Under the pieces are notes generated by a model. The model was not told where the DNA came from. It worked only from the letters and a program-made list of their open reading frames with translations, and did no database searches. From positions 1-23,143 of the IMG/VR virus record IMGVR_UViG_3300021961_000661: a stretch of 23,143 nucleotides of DNA; one strand, given 5' to 3'. How positions within the stretch are numbered: position 1 is the stretch's first letter; each line of letters begins with the position of its first letter. The position numbers and the translations under genes were made by a program. Shown piece after piece: positions 6,427 to 13,908 of this stretch. Source of the DNA: a virus.

Positions 6427-6797
6427 AAGAACAAAACCTATACAAAGCCCTGCAAGCTAAACATAGTAAACAAGGCATATTATTTCGTAATAATACGGGC
6501 ACAGCATACCAAGGCAGGCGCGGACTTATTAACGGCATGATTATGCTTTCAGACCCTAGACCTATAGCGTTCGGTCTTTGTGTAGGTAGTTCTGATTTAA
6601 TTGGATGGACTGAAATAATTGTAACACCTGATATGGTAGGGCAAAAAATAGCTATATTTACCGCTGTTGAAGTTAAAAACGAAAAAGGAAAAGCAACAAA
6701 GGAACAGATTAAATTTTTGCAGGCAGTTAAAAATGCAGGCGGCATAGCAAGATTAACAAGATATATTGATAACGAATTTAAAAATGATGAGATATGA
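6423..6797 (+). CDS. VRR-NUC domain nuclease
   Basis: A 124-residue single-domain nuclease of the VRR-NUC branch of the PD-(D/E)XK superfamily. The pattern is visible in order: FRNNTG (21-26), SSDLIGW with the catalytic Asp (around 58), FTAVEVKN with Glu and Lys of the ExK motif (79-86), then GKATKEQIKFLQAVKNAGGIARL, which matches the conserved GxxTxEQxxFL...GG end. Stand-alone VRR-NUC proteins are common in phage replication modules and may process Holliday junctions or flaps. It overlaps both neighbours by 4 nt. Confidence 0.88.
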   Translation: MKEQNLYKALQAKHSKQGILFRNNTGTAYQGRRGLINGMIMLSDPRPIAFGLCVGSSDLIGWTEIIVTPDMVGQKIAIFTAVEVKNEKGKATKEQIKFLQAVKNAGGIARLTRYIDNEFKNDEI

Positions 6798-8131
6798 ATA
6801 ATGAAACAAAAAAATTACAAAGCGGATTAAGAATTTTGCATATTTTATCACCTGTAAAATGGAATGGTGATACTTTTAATGCTAATTCAGATGCTAATTG
6901 GAAAGTAGCAGAAAAGACTATTAGATTTTTGCCTAATTGTCATCACTATATTTTAGTGCCACATAACCACAATATAAAAATACAGCAAGAAAATGTATCT
7001 TTCATTAAATATGATTACCCTAAAAGTGTTCAGTTAAATAGAGGGATGTTTGATTATAGACAAATAAAGTTTGATTTTACTAAATTAGATGTAGATTTTG
7101 TTTTTAATCACCAACCAGAATTAACTTATAATATTCATCAATGGTTACACACAAATAGATATTATGAAGATGTAATTTATTTTGGTTTTTACCATTGGAT
7201 TGACTGCAAACAAAGCAGAGGTAGTGTAAGTGGATGCCCTTCATTTTATATGAGGCAATTAGAAAGTATGCACATTTTAGATGCAAATTTTGTTCATTCA
7301 AATATTAGTTTAGAATATTTAAAGGGTAATTTTAAAGAATTTGATTGTTCGCATTTAATTAGCAAAGTTTATGAAATGCCTTTAAGCGGTAGGTTAGATG
7401 TTGAACCAACACCATTTAATTTGCCCAATAAAAAAATACTTTTATTTAATCATAGATGGACAGAAAGTAGTGGTATAAAAAGAATGATGGAGTATATAAA
7501 TAAATTAGATGATAGTTATTTAGTTTGGATTACAGATGAAAATTGTGATGTTAAAAACGATAAATTTATAGTTAAAAATTTGTCATATTCAGACTATGCT
7601 TATTTAGTAGAAAATTGCTATGCTTCAATATGTTTTATAGATGGCTATACTACATGGAATTTAGCCGTACAGGATGCTATAATAAAGAAAAGACCAAGTT
7701 TATTTTATGAACATAAAACAATTAGAAAAGTAGTTGGTGAAAATTATAATGGAGGATTTAAAAACTTTAATGAATTTAAACATATTTTAGAAACAAATAC
7801 TGTTGATGATTTTAATAATAGTATTATATTAGAACACGACTTTATTTTTGAATTACAATTAAAAACAGCTATGTTAGAACATTGGAAAGATACTGCAAAG
7901 AAACCAAAAGATGCAGATGCTTGGATTGATTGTATTAAAAATGGTATAACAGATAAAAAATCTATTTGCACAAAAGTAAATCCAAAAGTAAGGTTAAACG
8001 GAACTGCACATTTTATTAGAAGAAACTTGTTAAATAATGGAATAAGTGATGATATAAAAAAACCTTATACTGAATACTTTATAAAGGGAAATAATAATAC
8101 GATAAAACACGATTTATTTAGTAATATATAA
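6794..8131 (+). CDS. GT-B fold glycosyltransferase
   Basis: A 445-residue protein with two-domain GT-B architecture. The N-terminus RILHILSPVKWNGDTF (13-28) is a first Rossmann strand with an acceptor-side loop. The second domain starts at KKILLFNHRWTESSGIKR (213-230) and ends with a nucleotide-sugar-binding region, YAYLVENCYASICF (268-281), TWNLAVQDAIIKKRPSLF (287-304), typical of GT4-like enzymes. No signal or membrane segment, so it acts in the cytoplasm. Lying between a nuclease and a replication gene, it may modify phage DNA (as T4 enzymes do) or another phage or host target; no base-hydroxymethylating enzyme is visible, so the acceptor is unknown. All arginine codons noticed are AGA/AGG, unlike neighbouring core genes, suggesting acquisition. 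It starts by ATGA overlap. Confidence 0.75.
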   Translation: MNNETKKLQSGLRILHILSPVKWNGDTFNANSDANWKVAEKTIRFLPNCHHYILVPHNHNIKIQQENVSFIKYDYPKSVQLNRGMFDYRQIKFDFTKLDVDFVFNHQPELTYNIHQWLHTNRYYEDVIYFGFYHWIDCKQSRGSVSGCPSFYMRQLESMHILDANFVHSNISLEYLKGNFKEFDCSHLISKVYEMPLSGRLDVEPTPFNLPNKKILLFNHRWTESSGIKRMMEYINKLDDSYLVWITDENCDVKNDKFIVKNLSYSDYAYLVENCYASICFIDGYTTWNLAVQDAIIKKRPSLFYEHKTIRKVVGENYNGGFKNFNEFKHILETNTVDDFNNSIILEHDFIFELQLKTAMLEHWKDTAKKPKDADAWIDCIKNGITDKKSICTKVNPKVRLNGTAHFIRRNLLNNGISDDIKKPYTEYFIKGNNNTIKHDLFSNI

Positions 8132-8145
8132 TAAAACCTAAACTT

Positions 8146-8757
8146 ATGACTAACGAAGCCGAAAAACTACTTGAAGATTTAAAACAGGAAGCTATTAAAA
8201 TGGATGCTTGGTTTAAAGATGATACTAAGCGCCAAAATTACAGGCAATTAAAAGAACGGCAACTTTTGACCCTACAAAATATTATTATTGCACTTGAAGA
8301 AAAAGAACAAAGTATTTTTGAAAAGTCTATAATTTTTCCGAATAGCAAAGACTTAGAACAGGTCATTTTAGGTGCTATATTAGTAGACAATAACGCCCGC
8401 GATAAAGTTAATTTTTTAAGTCCTGAGCACTTTTATTTTGATAATCACAAACTTATTTTTGAACTTTGCCAATCGGTCGAAGTAGTAGATATAATTTCCG
8501 TGGCTGAAAAACTTAAATTCCGTTGCGGTGGCCCTGCTTATTTGGCTGAATTAACAAACCGTGTTGCAAGTGCTGCAAATTTAGAATACCATGCACGAAT
8601 ACTAATTCAAAAGCATGTACAGCGCGAATTGATAAAAACGGCTGTTGAAATGATAAACACTATAATGGCTGATAGTGAAGATGTTTTTGAAACGGTGCGC
8701 GGGCTAATGCAAAATATTAAAAAATTTAATGTAGGCAAACAAATAGTTAGACAATGA
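8146..8757 (+). CDS. DnaB N-terminal-domain protein without the helicase domain
   Basis: A 203-residue protein. After a charged helical extension (1-62), residues about 68-165 match the DnaB N-terminal domain: DLEQVILGAILVDNNARDKV, LSPEHFYFDNHKLIFE, then GGPAYLAELTNRVASAANLEYHARILIQKHVQRELI. In DnaB this domain forms the collar that binds primase. Here the protein ends after the linker-like helix (about 190), with no Walker A/B RecA domain. The P-loop ATPase gene at 9515 may supply the motor in trans, with the PAPS-reductase-like gene inserted between them. It uses many CGN arginine codons. It could be a loader, primase-binding adaptor or inhibitor of host DnaB. Confidence 0.8.
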   Translation: MTNEAEKLLEDLKQEAIKMDAWFKDDTKRQNYRQLKERQLLTLQNIIIALEEKEQSIFEKSIIFPNSKDLEQVILGAILVDNNARDKVNFLSPEHFYFDNHKLIFELCQSVEVVDIISVAEKLKFRCGGPAYLAELTNRVASAANLEYHARILIQKHVQRELIKTAVEMINTIMADSEDVFETVRGLMQNIKKFNVGKQIVRQ

Positions 8758-9503
8758 AAATATTAAGTTTTAGCGGTGGCAGAACATCGGCCTATATGCT
8801 TGCTAATTATGAATTTGATTTAGCTATTTTTTGTAATACAGGCAAAGAAGCTGAAGGCACTTTAGATTTTATTAGAAAATGTGGCGAATTTTATGATAAA
8901 GAAATAATTTGGCTTGAATATAATCCTGAAAATAAAAATAAGTTTGATATTGTAAATTTTGAAACAGCATCAAGAAATGGAGAACCTTTTGAAAAATTGA
9001 TAATTAAAAATAAATTTTTACCTAATCAACAAATGAGATTTTGCACAGTTGAAATGAAGGCAAAAACTATAAAAAGATATTTAAAAAATTATTTAAAATT
9101 AGATATAAGTGATGTTGAAATGATTTTAGGAATAAGAGCAGATGAACCAAATAGGTATTATAAATTAAAAGATTCTAATATAAACGGATGGGAAAATGTA
9201 ATGCCTTTATTTAAAGCTAATATAACTAAAAAACATATTTTTGAATTTTGGAAAAAACAACCTTTTGATTTAAATATAAATTCGCATGAAGGAAATTGTG
9301 ATTTATGTTTTTTAAAAGGTATAACAAAAAAAATTGAACTTTTAAGACAAAATCCAAAAGTTGCTGATTGGTGGATTGAAATGGAAAAAAATATAAATGC
9401 TACATTTAATAAAAATTATTCAGTTAGTGAATTATTAAAAATGTCTAAAGAGCAGTTAAATTTATTTGATAACGATATTGAATGTTTTTGTAATATAGAT
9501 TAA
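8754..9503 (+). CDS. PAPS reductase / PP-loop ATPase family protein
   Basis: A 249-residue PP-loop enzyme. The adenylate-binding motif SFSGGRTSA is at 5-13. RFCTVEMK carries Cys97, LGIRADEP (125-132) is a typical family segment, and GNCDLCF (Cys182, Cys185) and ECFCN (Cys244, Cys246) supply further cysteines that could bind a [4Fe-4S] cluster. The family includes CysH sulfate-assimilation reductases and DndC of phosphorothioate DNA modification; phage members are common but their reaction is mostly unknown. DndA/B/D/E are not in the window. The gene is AT-rich with only AGA/AGG arginine codons and is joined by ATGA to the preceding replication gene, so it looks inserted between two core genes. 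Confidence 0.82.
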   Translation: MKILSFSGGRTSAYMLANYEFDLAIFCNTGKEAEGTLDFIRKCGEFYDKEIIWLEYNPENKNKFDIVNFETASRNGEPFEKLIIKNKFLPNQQMRFCTVEMKAKTIKRYLKNYLKLDISDVEMILGIRADEPNRYYKLKDSNINGWENVMPLFKANITKKHIFEFWKKQPFDLNINSHEGNCDLCFLKGITKKIELLRQNPKVADWWIEMEKNINATFNKNYSVSELLKMSKEQLNLFDNDIECFCNID

Positions 9504-9514
9504 ATCATAAGACA

Positions 9515-11230
9515 ATGAAACAGGACAAACCAATAGACTGGGAACAAAAACCCAAACAAACTCCAAAGAAGCCGAAAGCAGAACGCGCAACAGCCGCAGC
9601 ACCTGAAACAGATAAAAAAGGCTTTATAGGTGGGTATTTTCGGCCATTAGGTTGGGGCATTGAAGACGGGCAAATGCTTTATTATTTTTATATTCGTTCG
9701 ACAATGTCGATAGTAAAGTATAAAGCTGCTGCAATAAACAAGGCTAATTTATTGAGCATTGCACCACTTGAATTTTGGCTTCTATCTTTTCCAAACCGCG
9801 ACAGTAGTAATTACGATGTTACCACGGCAGCGGATTATCTTATAAATTTTTGCAACCATGTAGGATTTTACAATACTGAAAACATACGCGGTCGCGGTGC
9901 ATGGCAAGAAAAAAACGGCGTTGTATTTCATGCAGGCCAACAGCTTATACAGGACAAAAAGCGCTACAACCTTGGCGGATTAGATACTAAATATAGCTAT
10001 GTATATAATAAGGCTATTGATATGCCTATTGAAGCGCCTTTGCTACCAACAGAAGCGGGAATGCTTCCAAAGATATTAAATAAGCTAAATTGGCAAACTA
10101 AAGCCGATGCAATATTTTTATCAGGTTGGTTAGCTTTAGCGCCTATTTCTGGTATCTTAAAATGGCGTCCACACATTTGGATTACAGGCCCGCGCGGTAA
10201 TGGCAAATCATGGGTATTAGAAAATATAGTAAATGAAATTATAGGCAATATTGCAGTAAGTGTACAGGGCACGGCGGCAACTGAGCCAGCAGTTAGGCAA
10301 AAACTAAATAGCGATGCTTTACCGGTAACAATTGATGAAGGTGAAGGAAATGATGAACGTGCGGCACAAAGAATGCAAGAAATAATAGGATTAGCTAGGG
10401 CGGCAAGTTCTGAAAAATCGCCCGCTATTGCAAAAGGTGGCAAAGATGGAAAGGCTATTGATTATTTTGTGCGAAGCTGTTTTTTATTTGTAAGCATAAA
10501 TCCGCAGTTAGTTAATGATTCTGATAAGCGGCGTTTTTGTGTTTTGGAATTAAAGAAATTAGCAGACCCGAAAATGTTTAATGAAGTTGAAAAGCTAAAG
10601 AATAAAATAATATTTGAAGACTTTGGGCCACGTTTTCAGGCGCGAATGTTAAACTTAGCTGATAACATACAAAAAAGCATAAAGCTATTTACACACGCTG
10701 TATCGCTTATAACAGAGGATAGGGCAGTAGGTGACCAATTCGGGGCACTTATGGGCGGTTGGTGGCATACGTTGCATGATGACCCTGTAACGCCCGAAGT
10801 AGCATTAGAAGAAGCGGCTACTATTTTAGACATGCGAAAATATGAAGAAGACAAAGAAGACCTAACAGATGAACAAAGATGTTTGCAGCAAATTTTAAGT
10901 CAAGAAATACGTATAGAAGCTGAAAATTACGTAGGCACAAAAACAGTTGGTGAACTTGTAGAATGCGCACACAATTATCAACCAAGTGTAAGACCATCGC
11001 AAGCAGAGGCAAACGAAAGACTAATGCGTTTAGGTATTCGCGTTATTGGTGATGATTTATTGATACTAAATAATTCAGTTTTTGTAAAAAAAGTTTTGAA
11101 TAATACGCCCTGGCAAATATCATGGAATACTATCTTATTAAGGCTTAAAGGCGCATCACGGCGAAGTAATACGCGATTTGCGGCTGGTATGTCGGGAAGG
11201 TGTGTTTCAATAAATTTAAAAAATTTATAA
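9515..11230 (+). CDS. P-loop replication ATPase (phage helicase/primase-like, DUF927-like)
   Basis: A 571-residue protein, probably the DNA-unwinding motor of phage replication. After a basic, disordered start (1-35) comes GGYFRPLGWGIEDGQMLYYFY (39-59), resembling DUF927-type primase-helicases. The ATPase core has Walker A GPRGNGKS (225-232), Walker B VTIDEGE (271-277), a sensor-like FLFVSINP (323-330) and a paired arginine RR (339-340) as possible finger. No zinc finger or TOPRIM primase centre is evident, so primer synthesis must come from elsewhere. The gene uses CGN arginine codons, like the core backbone, and follows the inserted PAPS-reductase-like gene by 11 nt. Exact family membership is uncertain. 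Confidence 0.75.
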   Translation: MKQDKPIDWEQKPKQTPKKPKAERATAAAPETDKKGFIGGYFRPLGWGIEDGQMLYYFYIRSTMSIVKYKAAAINKANLLSIAPLEFWLLSFPNRDSSNYDVTTAADYLINFCNHVGFYNTENIRGRGAWQEKNGVVFHAGQQLIQDKKRYNLGGLDTKYSYVYNKAIDMPIEAPLLPTEAGMLPKILNKLNWQTKADAIFLSGWLALAPISGILKWRPHIWITGPRGNGKSWVLENIVNEIIGNIAVSVQGTAATEPAVRQKLNSDALPVTIDEGEGNDERAAQRMQEIIGLARAASSEKSPAIAKGGKDGKAIDYFVRSCFLFVSINPQLVNDSDKRRFCVLELKKLADPKMFNEVEKLKNKIIFEDFGPRFQARMLNLADNIQKSIKLFTHAVSLITEDRAVGDQFGALMGGWWHTLHDDPVTPEVALEEAATILDMRKYEEDKEDLTDEQRCLQQILSQEIRIEAENYVGTKTVGELVECAHNYQPSVRPSQAEANERLMRLGIRVIGDDLLILNNSVFVKKVLNNTPWQISWNTILLRLKGASRRSNTRFAAGMSGRCVSINLKNL

Positions 11231-11248
11231 AAATATTTATAAAAAAAC

Positions 11249-11278
11249 TTGTTTTTATAAAAAACGGTTGTATCTTTG
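11249..11278 (+). promoter_or_regulatory. Bacteroidota-type promoter of the moron gene
   Basis: TTG at 11249-11251 is followed after 19 nt by TATCTTTG (11271-11278), an excellent match to the Bacteroidota sigma-ABfr promoter (TTTG, 19-21 nt, TAnnTTTG). It gives an expected start near 11284 and a leader of about 35 nt before the ATG at 11320. This is the clearest promoter in the window. Confidence 0.8.
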
Positions 11279-11319
11279 TATCACAATTGATTTATAACAC
11301 AACAAAAAAACTTCAAATT

Positions 11320-12075
11320 ATGAAAACGATTATCACAACTATTCTTGCAGAACTTAAAAATGAAATTCAAAACCTTGTTGATGCACATGTTGCACAATTT
11401 GAAAAAAGATTTGAAAGAAAAATGTCAAAATTTGACTTGGAAATGACTGAATTGTATATTATTGCAGATATGGTTAAATCTGTTGAAAAATATACATCAA
11501 ATGATGATTTTCTTGTTTCTGTTGTTTCATCTGTTAGCAATAAAGGAAATCTTCAAATCAATGCAATTATTGAAAGAAATGAAAAACAATATACATTGAC
11601 AACAGATGTGATTTATGCAGGTGGATACAATATTCAACAATTGCATTACAGATATATCACAAACACAAATCTCCCAAAAACAGGAAACAATGTAATGACA
11701 ACAGAATATGCAAACAAAATCAAAAAAATGACCAAATTAGAAAAATTAAATGAACAACTTGGATATGATGAAAAAACTGCTGAAAAATATTTGAACACAA
11801 TGACCAAAGCAATGAACATGACAGATGAACAAATCATTGAAGAACTTAAACAAAATGAACACAGATTATATTCAGGAAAATATACTTGGGAAAGTTTGAA
11901 TGAACAAGGGAAAAAGAATTATGGAAGCAAAGAACAATTTGAACAAAAAGCAATGAATGATTTGCAATGTGATATTGCCTATTTTAAACATTCTAACATT
12001 ATATTGCAAAAATTATATTTGAAAAGTATTAACAAAGCAATTGAAAAAACAAAAGCAAAAATTGCATCACTATAA
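11320..12075 (+). CDS. Moron-like gene of unknown function
   Basis: A 251-residue protein that I do not recognise. The N-terminus is helical and coiled-coil-like (about 1-60: LAELKNEIQNLVDAHV, FEKRFERKMSKFDLEM). A short mixed region follows (GNLQINAIIERNEKQYTLTT), then a long charged helical part ending in IEKTKAKIASL. There is no signal peptide or membrane segment. The chosen ATG follows the promoter at 11249-11278 and an A-rich leader; an in-frame start at 11200 would lie inside the preceding gene and before the promoter. The gene has its own terminator (12091-12118). Arginine is encoded by AGA and leucine mostly by CTT/TTG, unlike neighbours, indicating separate origin. A host-acting or anti-defence role is a guess from this layout. 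Confidence 0.75.
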   Translation: MKTIITTILAELKNEIQNLVDAHVAQFEKRFERKMSKFDLEMTELYIIADMVKSVEKYTSNDDFLVSVVSSVSNKGNLQINAIIERNEKQYTLTTDVIYAGGYNIQQLHYRYITNTNLPKTGNNVMTTEYANKIKKMTKLEKLNEQLGYDEKTAEKYLNTMTKAMNMTDEQIIEELKQNEHRLYSGKYTWESLNEQGKKNYGSKEQFEQKAMNDLQCDIAYFKHSNIILQKLYLKSINKAIEKTKAKIASL

Positions 12076-12090
12076 TTTATAATATAGGTT

Positions 12091-12118
12091 TACGGTAATC
12101 CTCAAACCGTATTTTTTT
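12091..12118 (+). terminator. Rho-independent terminator after the moron gene
   Basis: The perfect 6-bp stem TACGGT (12091-12096) and ACCGTA (12106-12111), with a 9-nt loop, is followed by seven T (12112-12118). It lies 15 nt after the stop codon of the preceding gene. Confidence 0.75.
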
Positions 12119-12138
12119 AACTTCAAAACTAACTACCA

Positions 12139-12351
12139 ATGGAACTAAAAATGTATTTATCTTATGATGGAACTTTAATGATTCATCAAAGAAATTCAGC
12201 AGGCAAAGACCTTTTTTTTCAAGTCGATATTTCGCGCGGTTACAACACCAACTTTTCGGATTTTGATGGCGAATATGAAGATGAATCCGACTACATAAAA
12301 GACATGAAACAATCTATTGCTAACCAATTTAATTTAGAACAAGAATCATGA
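12139..12351 (+). CDS. Small acidic hypothetical protein, 70 aa
   Basis: I do not recognise the family. It begins with strands (ELKMYLSYDGTLMIHQ, FFQVDI) and continues with a strongly acidic stretch (FSDFDGEYEDESDY); 14 acidic and 6 basic residues are visible. It begins 20 nt after the moron terminator with an A-rich leader and no clear promoter, so it may depend on read-through. Its stop overlaps the next start by 4 nt (ATGA), pairing it with a second acidic protein. Confidence 0.65.
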   Translation: MELKMYLSYDGTLMIHQRNSAGKDLFFQVDISRGYNTNFSDFDGEYEDESDYIKDMKQSIANQFNLEQES

Positions 12352-12677
12352 TAGTTGAAACACAAATAACCGAATATGATAATGATAACAAGCAATACAT
12401 TATCGACATAACAGCTGAATATTACGAATATGAAAAAGGCAGCCGAGATAGTTTTGGCGTACCTTTAGAACCTGACTACGGCGCTTATTTTGTTATTGAG
12501 GACATTATGATTGATGGCAAAAACTATTCGCTTAATGAAATAGCTACATTATTAGATTACTCAATTGATTATGTAGATTATATTATTAAAGAAGCATTAA
12601 GCGATAAAATAGAATCTGACTTATACTCTTATTATGACAACCAAATTGAATACTATTATGAAAACAATTATTATTAG
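12348..12677 (+). CDS. Very acidic, tyrosine-rich hypothetical protein, 109 aa
   Basis: I count 25 Asp/Glu against 6 Lys/Arg and 19 Tyr in 109 residues. The C-terminus is extreme (DLYSYYDNQIEYYYENNYY). The middle contains a probable beta unit (GAYFVIEDIMIDGKNYSL) and a helix (NEIATLLDYSIDYVDYIIKEAL). The family is not recognised. The charge pattern recalls small phage DNA-mimic inhibitors of restriction or other DNA-binding enzymes, but this is inference from composition only. It is coupled by ATGA to the previous acidic gene and overlaps the next small gene by 20 nt. Confidence 0.65.
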   Translation: MIVETQITEYDNDNKQYIIDITAEYYEYEKGSRDSFGVPLEPDYGAYFVIEDIMIDGKNYSLNEIATLLDYSIDYVDYIIKEALSDKIESDLYSYYDNQIEYYYENNYY

Positions 12678-12813
12678 TGCCTGTTTAGGCTTATTATTTG
12701 GCTTAACAGCTGGTTTAACACTTGAAAAACTTTATATTATGTTAGCACTTGCATTTATTGGTGGCACATGCCTTGGAATCGGTTTAATATTGTTAATTGA
12801 AAAAAAGAAATAA
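12658..12813 (+). CDS. Small membrane protein, two transmembrane segments (holin candidate)
   Basis: A 51-residue protein with ATG at 12658-12660 and TAA at 12811-12813. Two hydrophobic stretches (residues 3-21, IIISACLGLLFGLTAGL, and 27-47, ending GIGLILLI) are joined by a short loop (TLEKLY), and it ends in a basic tail EKKKK-like (IEKKK). Its length, double-membrane topology, charged tail and position just before a secreted peptidoglycan hydrolase suit a small holin, but a separate holin-family gene exists at 16836. It overlaps the acidic gene by 20 nt and ends 25 nt before the hydrolase ATG. Confidence 0.6.
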   Translation: MKTIIISACLGLLFGLTAGLTLEKLYIMLALAFIGGTCLGIGLILLIEKKK

Positions 12814-12838
12814 TATTTTTATTCAAAACAAACATACT

Positions 12839-13360
12839 ATGAAAACACTAATCTTAATATTAACAGTTATACTTTTAACTTCAGCTACATTCCCAGCGCT
12901 AAAAAAACAGCCTGCACCAAAACACATAGATAGCTACATAAAACGCTTTTTAGCAACTGCAAAACAAGAAGCTAAACTATTTAATATACCTGTAAGCATA
13001 ACATTAGCACAGGGCATTATAGAAAGCAATGCAGGGCGTTCAAGTTTAAGCCGCAAGCATAACAATCACTTTGGAATAAAACACCGTGGAAAAGGCAAAT
13101 ATGCGATTTACAAAGACGATACACCGCGTGATAGATTTCAAGTGTATAAATCCGCGTGGTGGTCTTATAGGGCACATAGTAAGTTACTAACTTCAAAAAG
13201 ATACAAACACCTCACACGGCTAAATAGATTAAATTATAAAGCATGGGCACACGGTTTAAAAAAGTGCGGCTATGCAACTGAAAAAAAATATGCTGAAATC
13301 TTAATTTCTGTAATAGAAAAGTACGAACTTTGGCAATATGATTTTCCAATTTTTCCATGA
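12839..13360 (+). CDS. Secreted glucosaminidase (GH73/FlgJ-like peptidoglycan hydrolase)
   Basis: A 173-residue enzyme predicted to cut the glycan strands of peptidoglycan. A signal peptide is visible (MKTLILILTVILLTSATFPA). The catalytic domain has LAQGIIESNAGRSSL (57-70, Glu62 the probable acid), NNHFGIKHRG (75-84), RFQVYKSAWWSYRAHSKLL (99-117) and a C-terminal GYATEKKYAEILISVIEKY (144-162), all typical of the GH73 fold. Upstream in-frame starts exist (12797), but the ATG at 12839 puts the signal peptide at the N-terminus. It follows the small two-segment membrane protein, suggesting a lysis pair. The 3' end overlaps the next gene by 23 nt. Confidence 0.88.
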   Translation: MKTLILILTVILLTSATFPALKKQPAPKHIDSYIKRFLATAKQEAKLFNIPVSITLAQGIIESNAGRSSLSRKHNNHFGIKHRGKGKYAIYKDDTPRDRFQVYKSAWWSYRAHSKLLTSKRYKHLTRLNRLNYKAWAHGLKKCGYATEKKYAEILISVIEKYELWQYDFPIFP

Positions 13361-13580
13361 CAAACTTAAGGGCGATGAATGGTATATAGTTGAACAGTTG
13401 CCCGAAGGCAATTATAAGGCTATTTGCACGCGTCAAACTAAAATATATAAGTTAGGATGTGTAAGGAACTTTTTTTTTGATGACAAAGAAATATGGACTA
13501 AGGGAAAATTTAAACCTAAAAATCATTCATTAACAAATTTAAATAAAACAAATGGTAAACCGCGTGACGCTAATCGGTAG
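13338..13580 (+). CDS. Hypothetical protein between hydrolase and SSB, 80 aa
   Basis: I do not recognise it. It has a short strand-rich core (EWYIVEQLPEGNYKAICTR, IYKLGCVRNFFF) and a basic C-terminal part (KGKFKPKNH). The first ATG lies within the hydrolase gene (23-nt overlap), and its end overlaps the start of ssb by 29 nt, so it is bracketed by real genes in a tight operon. Composition and length suggest a small cytoplasmic protein. Confidence 0.5.
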   Translation: MIFQFFHDKLKGDEWYIVEQLPEGNYKAICTRQTKIYKLGCVRNFFFDDKEIWTKGKFKPKNHSLTNLNKTNGKPRDANR

Positions 13581-13908
13581 GGTTGGCAAAGAACCCGAGC
13601 AAAAACAATTTGGTGAAAAGACATTAACAAAATTTAGTTTTGCAACGTCTGAAAGCTATAAAGACAAAAACGGCGAATGGCAAGAAAAAACACAATGGCA
13701 TCAAGTTAGCTATTGGAATAACATTACAATTGAAAAAGGCGATATGCTTTTTATTGAGGGCAAAATTGAATATCGCGAACACGAGGGCAAATATTATACT
13801 GATATTATAGCTTCATATTGTAGAAAATTTAATTCAGGACAAAAAGCGCAAGCAGTTGAAGTTGAAGTATTGCCAGTAAAAAATAATGATGCTGATTTGC
13901 CTTTTTAA
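13552..13908 (+). CDS. ssb: Single-stranded DNA-binding protein
   Basis: A 118-residue SSB that coats single strands during replication and recombination. The OB-fold is recognisable: VNRVTLIGRVGKEPEQKQF (2-20), LTKFSFATSESY (25-36), TQWHQVSYW (48-56), KGDMLFIEGKIEYREHEGK (62-80). The C-terminus ends in DADLPF, the acidic tip with terminal Phe that recruits partner proteins. The linker is very short, so the whole protein is smaller than cellular SSB (about 150-180). It begins 29 nt inside the previous gene and is followed by a strong terminator, so it closes the transcription unit. Confidence 0.95.
   Translation: MVNRVTLIGRVGKEPEQKQFGEKTLTKFSFATSESYKDKNGEWQEKTQWHQVSYWNNITIEKGDMLFIEGKIEYREHEGKYYTDIIASYCRKFNSGQKAQAVEVEVLPVKNNDADLPF

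Noticed and set aside
8754-9503. dnd phosphorothioation system
   Set aside because: Only a PP-loop family member is present; no cysteine desulfurase, DndD or DndE partner is in the window.
9997-10443. 148-codon minus-strand open frame inside the ATPase gene
   Set aside because: Antisense to the Walker motifs of a well-supported gene, with serine/proline-rich composition typical of a reverse-strand shadow.
11200-11319. Longer version of the moron gene
   Set aside because: It would start in the preceding gene and include the promoter; the segment is low-complexity Lys/Ile/Phe.
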